From Alkalimonas mucilaginosa (GTDB lineage: Bacteria; Pseudomonadota; Gammaproteobacteria; Enterobacterales; Alteromonadaceae), in contig NZ_JAUGZK010000013.1 of the NCBI RefSeq assembly GCF_036327005.1, positions 1-64,000 on the forward strand: a DNA stretch of 64,000 nucleotides, in the 5' to 3' direction. The notes under the pieces are model-generated. The model did no database searches, had not been told where the DNA came from, and worked only from the letters and a program-made list of their open reading frames with translations. Positions 1-9,704 of the stretch are shown here, one piece after another. A program made the position numbers and the translations under genes. Position 1 is the first letter of the stretch. Every line of letters starts with the position of its first letter.

Positions 1-19
1 GTCGAGTGGGCTTTTTGCG

Positions 20-832
20 TTACGGGTTTCTGTTCAGATTACCATGCCTATCAAAGCTCCAGTGCTCAGCACCAAGTAACTCCAGATAGGATCTGGCTTT
101 GGTAAGAGGGACGGCGCTGATAAAGTGTTGTTGATGGTCGAGGAAGATGAGCCATTGCTGGCTATCGTCGGCCAGCTCTGCTGCAGATAAGTAACGGTGC
201 ATCCCCAGAAAGAGTGGCGGATAGTGTTTCCAGCCTTTTTGGCTGCGAAAGATATAATCGCTTTGGTAATCCAGGTGCAGGTAATTGGCTTGTTCAATGG
301 CGGAAAGCTCACTCTTATGCACAATGTTCGCAATAGTTATGCTGTTGCTGCTAGCAATCAATTGTTGATAACGCTGTTGTTGCAGAACCTGGTTTTGTTG
401 TCTGAGTACCAGAGTATCTGCAAAGCTTTGATCCAGTGGTGGGCTGAGCTCTAAAGCAAAATACGCCTCGCGGTACTCTCTGAATAGTTGCTCCCTGCCA
501 TCCTCATCATCACAGGCTAACTCCCGGTTTTGCCAAAGGCGGACATTTCGGGAGGGTAGCAGCGCTAGAGTCTGGACAAAGTCCCGGTACGACTCCACAG
601 GCAGTTCCAGTGTTTGTTCGATCACATTGAGAGCAGGCAAGCTTTCAAGCTCTTGGGTCAAGGCGTTCCATTGAATCGCTGACTCACCATGCTGACAGTT
701 GCTATAAGCTTTTGTCAGCTGTTGACTAAGCGTTTCGGTATCGAGCGCAACCTGAAGCAACCGTACTTGTTGTGGTGTAAAGTCGTCAGCGGTAAGGCTT
801 GCGAAGAGTGTAAAGGCAGCAATCGAGAGCAT
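20..832 (-). CDS. Hypothetical exported protein
   Basis: This 270-residue protein is not one I recognise. Its first 15 or so residues (MLSIAAFTLFASLTA) are hydrophobic and look like a short signal peptide or membrane anchor, so export to the periplasm is likely. The rest is rich in Gln, Leu and acidic residues with no visible catalytic motif; Cys46 and Cys107 could pair. The chosen ATG has no strong ribosome binding site, but no earlier in-frame start exists before a stop. It lies 50 bases downstream of tmcA on the same strand and may be read through from it. No function is proposed. Confidence 0.7.
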   Translation of the reverse strand: MLSIAAFTLFASLTADDFTPQQVRLLQVALDTETLSQQLTKAYSNCQHGESAIQWNALTQELESLPALNVIEQTLELPVESYRDFVQTLALLPSRNVRLWQNRELACDDEDGREQLFREYREAYFALELSPPLDQSFADTLVLRQQNQVLQQQRYQQLIASSNSITIANIVHKSELSAIEQANYLHLDYQSDYIFRSQKGWKHYPPLFLGMHRYLSAAELADDSQQWLIFLDHQQHFISAVPLTKARSYLELLGAEHWSFDRHGNLNRNP

Positions 833-882
833 AGTAGGGTCATCAACTAAAACGTCAGATTAACATTAGTTTGGCTGATAGG

Positions 883-2952
883 CTACTCTGAGCCGGGCGT
901 TGACAGTGCCGCTGGCACCATACGCCGTAATCGGTCGATGATCTGCTTTTTACCAGTCAAACCGTAGGTTTTGGCTACATCGTCAAAGCTTTTCTTTTGC
1001 CACAACAGCGCTATGCAGAGCTCGGCATCTGCGGCTGCAAGTTCCTGCAGATGCTGATTAAACCAATACAACAATTGGCTATACACCAGCTCGAAAGGGC
1101 GCTGCTGATCGGCAAACAGGATCAGTGCCTGGTAATCCAATTGACTGAGTGCTTGCTGTGGTGGTGTGACTAATTGTCGAAGTAGTTCAGGGCAAAGCTG
1201 CGGGTATAGGGCCGGGACCTGATCATAGAGCTGGCGGCGAAAACAGCTTTCAAGTTGCCTGATGGTACTTTGGTGCTTAGTGCTTTGCTGCAGCATCAGC
1301 AGTGAATGTTCACCGCTGGCCTGATCGGCTTTAACACCAAGCCGCACCGGCACAAAGTCAGCTTTTGACCAGAAGCTCAGCACTTGTGTTGATAAAGCGA
1401 AACTGGTACCGAGCAAATGTTGGGTGGGTTGATAGTGCGTACTGATACGTCTTAGCAGCTCAGTACCAAGGCCTTGCCCCTGCAACTTGGGGTGCACTAC
1501 GATGCGCTGGATACGGGCCATTTGCTGTTGGGTTAGTTCGGGTTGTTGCAGGTGAAACGCCAGACTTTGGGCCAGCAGGTGCCCCTGTACCCGCCGCTTA
1601 CCAAGCAAAATTTCTTTGCTGAGTAACTCCGGCAACTCGCCTTCCAGACTAACCAGAGCGCAGGCTAGCAGGCTATCATCATGCAGCAGGGCAAAAACTT
1701 CCAGTTGAGGGTTGTCCAGTAGTGCAGCCAGATCATCGACTCTGGTTTGGTAATGCGCCAAAGACAACAAATGAAACAAAGATTGCAGCAGCTCAGGCTG
1801 CTTAAGCAGCTGGCCGGAGTTGAGTTGTTGTAGCTGCAATGCCTCGATAGCGCCGTCCCATTCCGGATCCTGTTCCGATAGATTCAACAGCAGGCTGTGA
1901 AACAACAACTGCTCGAGTGGATCACGATCCGCATAGCGAATGGGCTCTTTCAGCTGCAGCTGTCTGAAACCGGCAAAATGCCGTTGCAAATAGGCCTGAA
2001 AGCGCAACTGAAAACCGCGGCCAGTACCTTCATAGCCATGCTCAGTGGTGGCAAAAGCAACACGGGGATAGGCCTGCACCAGCTGCTGCAACAAAGGGGT
2101 AGGGATGGCGGCTGCTTCATCCACCAGCACCAAGTCGGCGTGCGGCTGCTGTTTTAGCAGTACATCAATTGGCATGTAACGCAGCTGCGATTGCTGCTCT
2201 GTGCTGACATGAGCACGAAAGTGCTGCTGACAGATAGCGGCAGCTGACTCATTGGGCGCAGTCAGCAGGATTTGTTTATCGTGTTGCGCTAATTCAGCGC
2301 CGGCCAGGCCCAGTGCCGCTGATTTACCCCGTCCACGATGGGCTGTCAGCACCAAGGGCCGTTTGCGATGGCCCTGCGCCACTTTATGAATGGCGGCAAC
2401 CGCAGCTTGCTGCTCGAGGCTGGCATAAGGTACCGGGGCTGGCCCAGGGGTGGTAATTTTCGGAAAGATGGGGGCTTGCAGCACTTCATCGGGTGTCAGC
2501 CAGGCCAGTTCGCATTGCTGCAGGCGTTGACAGAAAAACCGCAGAAAATCACCCTGATGTTTGCTTGCATCCAGTGGATAGGGCAGCAGATGGCGATGGT
2601 CAGGGTTCGGTTGTTGCATCCACTGCTCAGGCTCTGGTGTCAGCAGCAACCAAAGACCGCCCGCTTTCAGGCTGCCGCTGACGGCAGCAACCAAATCGGC
2701 TGGGAAGCCTTGCTCTGCATTAATGATCAGCCAGTCGCACTCGGTGCCCAACAGCTTGTGTTGCCGGCTTGGTACCAGCGCACCAGCCGGTGCATCCGGG
2801 CCAATCCAGCATAGTTTGTCCGGTTGGTAGTGTTGCAGCAGCTGTTGTACTTGGGGCAATAAGCGGCTGTTGCTGCCACTGAATACCACCGGCAGCCGGC
2901 AATGCGCCGCGCTGGCGGCTCTGAGCCAGTCAGGCAGCTGCTGCGCCAACAT
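883..2952 (-). CDS. tmcA: tRNA(Met) cytidine acetyltransferase TmcA
   Basis: TmcA uses acetyl-CoA and ATP to form N4-acetylcytidine at the wobble base of elongator tRNA-Met. The 689-residue product shows the expected order: an N-terminal region, an RNA-helicase-like ATPase with the P-loop RGRGKSAALG near residue 222 and a LVDEAAAIP Walker B motif, a GNAT domain with VHPKLQGQGLGTELL near residue 495, and a helical C-terminal tail. I chose the start at 2952 (MLAQQLPDWL) rather than the ORF's first ATG at 2994, because it shares one base with the uvrD stop (TGATG), which suggests translational coupling. The length fits the family. Confidence 0.93.
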   Translation of the reverse strand: MLAQQLPDWLRAASAAHCRLPVVFSGSNSRLLPQVQQLLQHYQPDKLCWIGPDAPAGALVPSRQHKLLGTECDWLIINAEQGFPADLVAAVSGSLKAGGLWLLLTPEPEQWMQQPNPDHRHLLPYPLDASKHQGDFLRFFCQRLQQCELAWLTPDEVLQAPIFPKITTPGPAPVPYASLEQQAAVAAIHKVAQGHRKRPLVLTAHRGRGKSAALGLAGAELAQHDKQILLTAPNESAAAICQQHFRAHVSTEQQSQLRYMPIDVLLKQQPHADLVLVDEAAAIPTPLLQQLVQAYPRVAFATTEHGYEGTGRGFQLRFQAYLQRHFAGFRQLQLKEPIRYADRDPLEQLLFHSLLLNLSEQDPEWDGAIEALQLQQLNSGQLLKQPELLQSLFHLLSLAHYQTRVDDLAALLDNPQLEVFALLHDDSLLACALVSLEGELPELLSKEILLGKRRVQGHLLAQSLAFHLQQPELTQQQMARIQRIVVHPKLQGQGLGTELLRRISTHYQPTQHLLGTSFALSTQVLSFWSKADFVPVRLGVKADQASGEHSLLMLQQSTKHQSTIRQLESCFRRQLYDQVPALYPQLCPELLRQLVTPPQQALSQLDYQALILFADQQRPFELVYSQLLYWFNQHLQELAAADAELCIALLWQKKSFDDVAKTYGLTGKKQIIDRLRRMVPAALSTPGSE

Positions 2953-5135
2953 CAGGCGATGGCCTCCAGCCGGGCATAGGCCGTGACCAGCCACTTGCTG
3001 CCGACTTCATCAAAGTTGATTTGAATACGCGACTGAGGGCCACTGCCTTCGTAATTGAGCACAGTACCTTCGCCAAACTTACTGTGCAGCACCCGCTGGC
3101 CCAGTTTGTAGCCGGTGTTCTCAAAGGCAACATGGCTGGCTTGCTGACTAAAGCGACCGCTACTTACCGGCTGCACCACCCGGGTCGTCAGACGGATAGG
3201 CTCCAGGTATTGTTCGGGGATTTCGCGTAAAAAACGCGAAGGCAATTGATGATGTTCCTGGCCATAAACCCGCCGGCTTTCGGCATGGCAAAGGTACAGC
3301 TTTTGCATCGCCCGGGTCATGCCGACGTAACACAGCCTGCGCTCTTCTTCCAACCGGCCGGGCTCATCGGCGCTTTGCTGGCTGGGGAACATGCCCTCTT
3401 CCAGGCCGTTGATAAACACCAGTGGAAACTCCAATCCCTTGGCGCTGTGCAGCGTCATCAGCTGCACCGCATCGGCATGCTTGTCGGCCTGATAATCACC
3501 GGCATCCAGCGCAGCTTGGGCCAGAAAGGACTCCAGTGGGGTCATATGCTCGTCGGCTTGGTAGGGCGCAGTCTGACAAGCGGTGATCAGCTCGTTTAAG
3601 TTTTCCAGCCGGGTCTGGGCTTTTTCACCTTTTTCTGCCTGATACATGGCATAGAGGCCAGAGCGCTTGATGGCATGCTCAGCTTGTTCGTGCAGCGGCA
3701 GGTCGTCGCAGGCTTGGCTAAGCTGCTCAATTAATTCGATAAACTGGCCAATGGCATTGGCTGCCCGGCCAGAGAGCTGTTTGGTGGCCAGCAGCTGTTG
3801 CAGTGTTTGCCAGAGCGTCAGTTGCTGCTCACGAGCCTCGGCCCGGACCTTGGCCAGCGTAGTTTCGCCAATACCGCGGGCCGGGGTGTTGATCACCCGC
3901 TCAATAGCGGCATCGTCGTTGCGGTTGGCAATCAGTCGCAGATACGCCAAGGCATCTTTTATCTCCTGCCGCTCATAAAAGCGCAGCCCGCCGTAGATGC
4001 GGTAATTTAAACCCGCCTGGATCAGCGCTTCTTCCAGAATACGGGACTGGGCATTGTTGCGGTACAAAATCGCTGTATCCGTCAGGGTATTGCCCTGCTG
4101 CTGCCAGTCTTTGATACGGCCAACGATAAAGCGGGCTTCATCCAGTTCATTGAAAGCGGTATAGACGGAAATCGGTTCGCCTTCACGGCCATCGGTCCAT
4201 AAGTCTTTGCCCAGCCGATCGCTGTTGTTGGCAATCACGGCATTGGCCGCTTTTAAGATGGTGGCGGTAGAGCGGTAGTTTTGCTCCAGCCGGATGGTGA
4301 CAGGCTCATTGAAATCACGCAGAAAGCTCTGAATGTTCTCGACCCTGGCACCGCGCCAGCCATAAATCGACTGATCGTCATCGCCGACAATCATCACCTT
4401 GCTATCCGGTCCTGCCAGCAGTTTTAGCCAGCGATACTGAATGGCGTTGGTATCCTGAAACTCATCCACCAGCACATGCCGAAAGCGCTGCTGATAGTGT
4501 GCCCGTACTTCAGGGTGTTGCTGCAATAACTCGACCGATCGCAGCAAGATCTCGGCAAAATCGACCAGACCGGCCCGATCGCAGACATCCTGATAGGCGG
4601 TATAAATCTTCACCATGGTTTGCAGACTGAAATCACCACCGGCTTCAATCTGGCCGGGCCGCTCGCCTTCGTCTTTGCGGGCATTGATAAACCATTGGAT
4701 TTGTTTGGCCGGCCAGTGTTTTTCATCCAGGTTCAGGCTTTTCAGGACCCGCCGGATCAGCCGGTACTGATCGTCAGAGTCTAGAATTTGAAAGCCCTGC
4801 GGCAAGCCCACTTGTTGATAGTGGGTGCGCAATAGCCGGTGCGACAACCCATGAAAGGTGCCCATCCAGAGGTTGTGCAAGCTGACGCCCACGGTGTGCT
4901 CAATACGGCCACGCATTTCCTGCGCTGCTTTGTTGGTAAAAGTCACCGCCAGCAAGCTGTATGGTGCCACCCGCTCGACCTGCATCAACCAGGCCAAGCG
5001 ATGGATCAATACCCGGGTCTTGCCACTGCCAGCCCCTGCCAGCACCAGCATATGCTGTGGCGGCGCTGCCACAGCTTCGCGTTGGGGGTCGTTCAGATCA
5101 TCCAGCAGGCTTGATACATCCATCGGGGCACTCAT
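2952..5135 (-). CDS. uvrD: DNA helicase II UvrD
   Basis: UvrD is the superfamily 1A 3'-5' helicase of nucleotide excision and mismatch repair. The 727 residues carry the P-loop GAGSGKTR, VDEFQDTN (motif II), GDDDQSIYGWRGA (motif III) and QNYRST (motif IV), and a C-terminal region ending near KFGEGTVLNYEG, as in the enterobacterial protein. The N-terminus MDVSSLLDDLNDPQREAVAAP matches E. coli UvrD closely, so the true start may be the ATG four codons in, at 5123; neither ATG has a strong ribosome binding site. It sits downstream of yigB as in E. coli and overlaps tmcA by one base. Confidence 0.96.
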   Translation of the reverse strand: MSAPMDVSSLLDDLNDPQREAVAAPPQHMLVLAGAGSGKTRVLIHRLAWLMQVERVAPYSLLAVTFTNKAAQEMRGRIEHTVGVSLHNLWMGTFHGLSHRLLRTHYQQVGLPQGFQILDSDDQYRLIRRVLKSLNLDEKHWPAKQIQWFINARKDEGERPGQIEAGGDFSLQTMVKIYTAYQDVCDRAGLVDFAEILLRSVELLQQHPEVRAHYQQRFRHVLVDEFQDTNAIQYRWLKLLAGPDSKVMIVGDDDQSIYGWRGARVENIQSFLRDFNEPVTIRLEQNYRSTATILKAANAVIANNSDRLGKDLWTDGREGEPISVYTAFNELDEARFIVGRIKDWQQQGNTLTDTAILYRNNAQSRILEEALIQAGLNYRIYGGLRFYERQEIKDALAYLRLIANRNDDAAIERVINTPARGIGETTLAKVRAEAREQQLTLWQTLQQLLATKQLSGRAANAIGQFIELIEQLSQACDDLPLHEQAEHAIKRSGLYAMYQAEKGEKAQTRLENLNELITACQTAPYQADEHMTPLESFLAQAALDAGDYQADKHADAVQLMTLHSAKGLEFPLVFINGLEEGMFPSQQSADEPGRLEEERRLCYVGMTRAMQKLYLCHAESRRVYGQEHHQLPSRFLREIPEQYLEPIRLTTRVVQPVSSGRFSQQASHVAFENTGYKLGQRVLHSKFGEGTVLNYEGSGPQSRIQINFDEVGSKWLVTAYARLEAIA

Positions 5136-5206
5136 TGATTGCAGAAAAAGCCATTATAACAGGCCTAAGCAGCAGGCCAAGACTTGGGTGGATGAATATC
5201 CAGTGT

Positions 5207-5908
5207 TTAGCCCAGCAGTTTGGTTAATTGCGACAGCTCGGTGAGCCGGATATGCGGCAATACAGGGACTGAGCTTTGCTGGTGATCCAGCCAGGCGGCC
5301 TGGCAACCGGCGTTTAATGCGCCCATCACATCGGCGCGGTGGCTGTCGCCGATATGCAGGATCTGTTGTGGTGGAAGCTGCAGCTTTTTGGCGGCGGCCA
5401 GAAATAGATCCGGAAAGGGTTTCATCCGGCCATCCGGACCAGCCTGCAGACTAAACTGAAAGAGATCATCAAGCCCCATGCGCTGAATGCAGGCATTGCC
5501 ATTGGTGATGGCGATCAGTTGATAGCGGCTGGCTAATTGCACCAGCAACTGGCGCACCTCTGGTGCTATGGTGATCTTGGTGCGGGCCTGCCAAAAGGCC
5601 TGATAAGCAGTTTCGGCTACCTCGCCGGCTTCGCACGCTGCCAGCCCAAGCTGAATTAACCCTGCTTCCAGTCCCAGCAAGCGCCAACGGCCAATATCGT
5701 GCCGAATGTCCGGTGTTTGCTGGCCCAGATGCCAGCGCTGCTGACTCCAGTAATCCAGCGGTTTGTGCAGCTCAGGCGCCAGTTGTTGCTGTAAGCTGTG
5801 CAGCATCGCTTGTTCGGCCGCCAGCAAGACCGGCCGGTTGTCGTACAGGGTATCGTCCAAATCGAATGATAAGATCTTAATCGTGTAAAGTTTTTTAAAG
5901 ATATGCAT
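5207..5908 (-). CDS. yigB: HAD-family phosphatase, YigB-like
   Basis: This is a 233-residue haloacid dehalogenase superfamily (subfamily IA) phosphatase. The nucleophile motif FDLDDTLYDNRPV lies at residues 15-27, ITNGN is the motif II Thr region, and HIGDSHRADVMGA is the C-terminal acidic motif. E. coli YigB, an FMN phosphatase, has nearly the same N-terminus and the same place between xerC and uvrD, so that activity is a reasonable inference. Here a convergent foreign-looking gene separates it from xerC. About 200 bases of A+T-rich sequence upstream presumably hold its promoter. It is read toward uvrD with a 71-base gap. Confidence 0.88.
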   Translation of the reverse strand: MHIFKKLYTIKILSFDLDDTLYDNRPVLLAAEQAMLHSLQQQLAPELHKPLDYWSQQRWHLGQQTPDIRHDIGRWRLLGLEAGLIQLGLAACEAGEVAETAYQAFWQARTKITIAPEVRQLLVQLASRYQLIAITNGNACIQRMGLDDLFQFSLQAGPDGRMKPFPDLFLAAAKKLQLPPQQILHIGDSHRADVMGALNAGCQAAWLDHQQSSVPVLPHIRLTELSQLTKLLG

Positions 5909-6108
5909 GTCTTTTTGTACTCTGTGAGCTTCAATGCTTGGACTGAACCAGTGGTTAGTATTACGTGTATGGCATGGAAAAACACGTCAAATTATCCGTC
6001 TGAATGCTTTTTGTTTGCGCGATTGATGTAAACTAAGTGCTGTATTTCTTGTGTTTTTTTTGTTTTGCTCGATAGTATGCAACCTGTTTTTTTCTTGGAG
6101 TGCAATGA

Positions 6109-7227
6109 GTGATTGTACGAATTTTTTTCTTGAGCTTTGGTTTATTGCTGCTTTCTTTCAGGGGCGGGGCAACGGAGTGGCATCAGGTGATTGCTTGTGA
6201 CAATTGCAGTGAGTCGGCTGCCCGGGCTTTAGTCAATCGCAAAGCAACATTATCCATTTCATGCGAGGCCCTGCCTGGCCATCACTTAGAGCGGGGCAGT
6301 CGAGCTTGCTATAGCCAGCCCGGGGAGCTGTATGTGCTGAACCTGCACTCAGGCCAAAGTTATGCCTTTTATCATTACCACAGTGGTCAGGGTGGGGAGG
6401 CTGGTGACTTGCAACTGCATATTCAGGCACGGCCGGTTGCGGCTGGTTTACGACAGTTACTTAAGGACTTTAGCGACAGCGTTGGCCGATACACCCTATT
6501 ACTGCGTGAAATCAGCCATGAAGCACGACTGGATACTTTGCAAAGCTCACCCTTGCATCAGGTGACGACTGCTAGCGCAGGAGGATGCCCTGCTGGTAAT
6601 CCAACCGAAAGAGCCATAGAGGCAGCACTATCTCACAGAGTTCGGGCTCAATTGCAGTACGGTGTTCAACAGCGTTTTAATCAGGCTTTGGCTTCAGGCC
6701 GCTATCGCAGTGTACAGGGTGCATTTGAGCGGTTAAGTATCACCAGTGTTGGTGCCCAGGCCAGCAAAGGTGGCCTAGGCTTGAGTGTAACCTGGGAAAG
6801 AAGGGTGCAGGGGGCGACACAACGCTATGTGTTTGAGCATGAGCATGTGGTACCACCTAGTAGCGATGGCCCTTGGAATGAAGTGGCTTTCTTTGTGAAT
6901 CCTGATGAAAATGGCAATATAGTGGTAAACTTAGCTGCAGAGCAAACCTATATAGAAGGGTTCTTGTTTCAGGATATTATGGCTGGAGGAGGGCAGTTTT
7001 CTGGTGATGCGTCCGCTCTGTTGAGTGACTGTGCGAAAATGGCTTTTATTAATGCCTTGGCTAAAACGACAGGCAGTTTCAGTCAACGGCCGACCCGCGG
7101 TGGGAATCTTGTTCCCACTTCGCCAGATAGAATTGGCGTGGGACCTAACCTAGACAGCTGCACTGTTTATTTTTATGATTCAAGAGGCGAGTTACTTTAC
7201 GTGTTTCCGAACATGAAGTGCAATTAA
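6109..7227 (+). CDS. Hypothetical exported Cys-containing protein
   Basis: I do not recognise this 372-residue protein. It starts at a GTG placed 8 bases after GGAG; the nearby ATG at 6105 is in another frame. The N-terminus is a clear signal peptide (IVRIFFLSFGLLLLSFRGGA), followed by CDNC and several further Cys, suggesting a disulfide-stabilised periplasmic or secreted protein. A FEHEHVVP stretch lies near residue 243; I could not assign it to a family. The gene is convergent with xerC, their stop codons overlapping by four bases, and it splits the usual xerC-yigB-uvrD order, so it was probably inserted. Its codon use looks more A+T-rich than its neighbours by eye. Confidence 0.75.
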   Translation: MIVRIFFLSFGLLLLSFRGGATEWHQVIACDNCSESAARALVNRKATLSISCEALPGHHLERGSRACYSQPGELYVLNLHSGQSYAFYHYHSGQGGEAGDLQLHIQARPVAAGLRQLLKDFSDSVGRYTLLLREISHEARLDTLQSSPLHQVTTASAGGCPAGNPTERAIEAALSHRVRAQLQYGVQQRFNQALASGRYRSVQGAFERLSITSVGAQASKGGLGLSVTWERRVQGATQRYVFEHEHVVPPSSDGPWNEVAFFVNPDENGNIVVNLAAEQTYIEGFLFQDIMAGGGQFSGDASALLSDCAKMAFINALAKTTGSFSQRPTRGGNLVPTSPDRIGVGPNLDSCTVYFYDSRGELLYVFPNMKCN

Positions 7228-8159
7228 CTTTTCTTCCTTGCTCTGGGGTGCGCGCCATCGTACACCTTGGCTAGATGCTGGAAATCCAGGTGGGTATAGA
7301 CTTGGGTGGTGCTTAAGTTGGCGTGGCCAAGCAACTCTTGCACGGCGCGCAAGTCGCCACTGGATTCCAGCAAGTGGCTGGCAAAGGAATGGCGCAGCAT
7401 ATGCGGGTGCAGCGATTGTGGCAGCCCCTGCAGTTTGGCCCAGCGCTCGACCCGCTGCCGTACCTGGCGGGTGGAAATGCGCTGCTGTTGCAGGCTTAAA
7501 AACAGCGCCTGGCTGTCCTCTGCTGGAAGCTTAGGCCCTGCCAGTTCAGGTCGGTGCTGCAACCAGGCTTGTAAGGCTCTGATGGCGTAGCGGCCAATCG
7601 GCACCATACGTTCTTTGCTGCCCTTGCCGCGCACCCGTAACTGCTGCTCCGTCCAACTGATATCCGGCAGATTGATATTGACCAGCTCTTCTAAGCGTAA
7701 GCCAGACGAGTAAAACAGTTCCAGCATGGCGCGATCGCGATACCCCAAAGTATCATCCGGCTCTACATCCAGCAGGTGACGCATTTGATCAACATCAAGC
7801 TGTTTCGGCAGGGTTTTCGTGGCGTTGGGCACTTTCAGATGTTGTGCCGGGTTGATGGCCTGTGGATTTTCTGCCTGTAAAAACCGAAACAGGCTGCGCA
7901 GGCTGGCGGCGCGCAGTGCCAGTGAACGGGGCGCCAGACCTTGCTGAAAATCCTGCATCAGCAGGTGTTGCAGCATGGTTTGGGTGACGTCCTGCCAGCT
8001 GTGGACCGGCAACTTCAATGCTATGGTTTCCAGCTGTTGGCGGTAGCTGCTTAGCGTGGCCCGGCTGTAATTGCGCTCGTTGCGCAAGTTCGCCAGGAAT
8101 TTTTCCAGCGGCTCTGCCAGGCTGGCTGGCAAAGCGGTTTGTCCGGTTTTAGGCGGCAT
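7224..8159 (-). CDS. xerC: Tyrosine recombinase XerC
   Basis: XerC acts with XerD at dif to resolve chromosome dimers. The 311-residue protein has a SAM-like N-terminal core-binding domain and a catalytic domain with the family's residues: Arg in SSGLRLEEL, Lys in RGKGSKERMVP, HMLRHSFASHLL, LLGHANLSTT and the nucleophile Tyr in QVYTHLD. The start at 8159 overlaps the end of the upstream DUF484 gene by 11 bases. It is the third gene of the dapF-DUF484-xerC unit, the same order as in E. coli. Normally yigB follows directly, but here a convergent gene intervenes. Confidence 0.95.
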   Translation of the reverse strand: MPPKTGQTALPASLAEPLEKFLANLRNERNYSRATLSSYRQQLETIALKLPVHSWQDVTQTMLQHLLMQDFQQGLAPRSLALRAASLRSLFRFLQAENPQAINPAQHLKVPNATKTLPKQLDVDQMRHLLDVEPDDTLGYRDRAMLELFYSSGLRLEELVNINLPDISWTEQQLRVRGKGSKERMVPIGRYAIRALQAWLQHRPELAGPKLPAEDSQALFLSLQQQRISTRQVRQRVERWAKLQGLPQSLHPHMLRHSFASHLLESSGDLRAVQELLGHANLSTTQVYTHLDFQHLAKVYDGAHPRARKKS

Positions 8160-8847
8160 GATGGGCCGGAGAGAGCACCCGCACTACCAGCTCAGCCAGA
8201 TGGGCGAGGAATAAATTGTCCATGTCCGGTTGGAAATGGTCGTCCTGCTCACTGCCAAAAGCCAGCAAAGCCAGTGGCTTGTCTTGCACCTGAATCAATT
8301 GCAGTGCTACCGAATGAATACTGGCCGGGAAAATATGCTGCTGCTCTTCATGATTGAGCCGGCCCAAATAGAGCTTACGGCCATTGAGCCGGCGATTTAG
8401 CAGCAGTTCAAACTGGTTAAAATCGGGCTGGTTACTGCTATCGACAAAGGAAAACAGTTTGCAGGCGTGCACGCCGGGCATGGCGGCAGTAAAGCTCTGT
8501 AGATGTTGTTGCAGCTCTTCGGCATGTTGGCACTGCATCAAATCGACATGCAGCTGGTTCAGCGCTTTGAAAATCAGCTCATTGTGACGGGCAATGCTCA
8601 TTAAGCGGGTAATTTCTTCTTCCAGCGCGTTAATTTTTTCGCGCTGCAACTCCAGCTTGCGCTCGACCAGCGAGATGCTGCCTTTTTGCTGGTGCGGCAG
8701 GCGCAGCTCTGTTAGCAGCCCCGGGTGCTGCAAAAAGAAGTCCGGATGCTGCTGCAGATGATCAATCACCAGGGCTGCCTGCATCAGTTGCTCATCGGCC
8801 TGCAGCTCGGCTGCGGTCAGGGGTTTGTTGTCCTTGCTCTTGCTCAT
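8149..8847 (-). CDS. DUF484 family protein
   Basis: The 232-residue product belongs to the DUF484 family, found between dapF and xerC in many gammaproteobacteria (the place of yigA in E. coli). It begins MSKSKDNKPLTAAE, then HPDFFLQHPGLL (typical of the family), a coiled coil around residues 60-90 (ERKLELQREKINALEEEI) and a C-terminal GAF-like part. The molecular role is unknown. I chose the start at 8847 because ATG overlaps the dapF stop (ATGA) and the family's N-terminus begins there; the ORF extends 58 codons further upstream inside dapF. Confidence 0.85.
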   Translation of the reverse strand: MSKSKDNKPLTAAELQADEQLMQAALVIDHLQQHPDFFLQHPGLLTELRLPHQQKGSISLVERKLELQREKINALEEEITRLMSIARHNELIFKALNQLHVDLMQCQHAEELQQHLQSFTAAMPGVHACKLFSFVDSSNQPDFNQFELLLNRRLNGRKLYLGRLNHEEQQHIFPASIHSVALQLIQVQDKPLALLAFGSEQDDHFQPDMDNLFLAHLAELVVRVLSPAHHAA

Positions 8848-9704
8848 AATACAATTTGTCCATCGTACACATGGGTGGCCGGGCCGGTCATCCGTACTGG
8901 TTGTCCCGGACCTTGCCAGCGAATGGTCAGGCTGCCACCGGGTAAATCCACCCGCACCTGTTGTTGAAGTTTCTTTTGCATCGCACCTATCACCACAGCC
9001 GCGCAGGCACCGGTGCCACAAGCCAGGGTTTCGCCAACGCCGCGCTCCCAGACTCGCAGTTTAATATGTTGTGGATTAAGAATTTGCATAAAGCCAATAT
9101 TGGCCCGCTCAGGAAAGCGCTCGTGCAGTTCAAATAACGGCCCGAGAATATCGACCGGGGCTGCTTCCAGTTGCTCGACAATGGTGACAGCATGAGGGTT
9201 GCCCATTGAAACTACACCGGCCAACAGCGTTTGATCATCGGCCCGCAGAATATAGGTGGTTTCCTGCTTCTGGGCTTTAAAGGGAATGCGATCCGGCTCC
9301 AGTTGTGGCACCCCCATATTGACGGTGACCTGACCATCCTGCTCCACCAGCAGCTGAATGGTGCCCGACTTGGTGCTAACACCAATTTTGTGCTTGTTGG
9401 TCAGACCGCGGGCGCGGACAAAACGGGCAAAGCAGCGGGCGCCATTGCCGCATTGCTCGACTTCGGAGCCATCGGCATTAAAAATGCGGTAATGAAAGTC
9501 CAGATCCGGATCATAGGGTGGCTCTACCATCAGCAGTTGATCAAAGCCGATGCCAAAATTGCGATCGGCCAGCCGGCGGATTTGTTCCGGTGTGATGTAC
9601 ACATTGTTGCTGACATTGTCCACCACCATAAAGTCGTTGCCAAGGCCGTGCATTTTGGAAAACTGCAACAAGGTACCACGCTTATCGGGTCGCTGTGCAT
9701 TCAT
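8844..9704 (-). CDS. dapF: Diaminopimelate epimerase
   Basis: DapF converts LL-diaminopimelate to the meso form used for lysine and peptidoglycan synthesis. The 286-residue protein has FSKMHGLGNDFMVVD near the N-terminus and the two catalytic Cys sites, ECGNGAR-type (QCGNGARCF) and LACGTGACA. The start at 9704 (MNAQRPDKRG) overlaps the lysA stop as ATGA; earlier in-frame ATGs at 9740 and 9728 lie within lysA and are less likely. It lies in the lptM-lysA-dapF unit, linking the last two steps of the lysine pathway. Confidence 0.96.
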   Translation of the reverse strand: MNAQRPDKRGTLLQFSKMHGLGNDFMVVDNVSNNVYITPEQIRRLADRNFGIGFDQLLMVEPPYDPDLDFHYRIFNADGSEVEQCGNGARCFARFVRARGLTNKHKIGVSTKSGTIQLLVEQDGQVTVNMGVPQLEPDRIPFKAQKQETTYILRADDQTLLAGVVSMGNPHAVTIVEQLEAAPVDILGPLFELHERFPERANIGFMQILNPQHIKLRVWERGVGETLACGTGACAAVVIGAMQKKLQQQVRVDLPGGSLTIRWQGPGQPVRMTGPATHVYDGQIVL

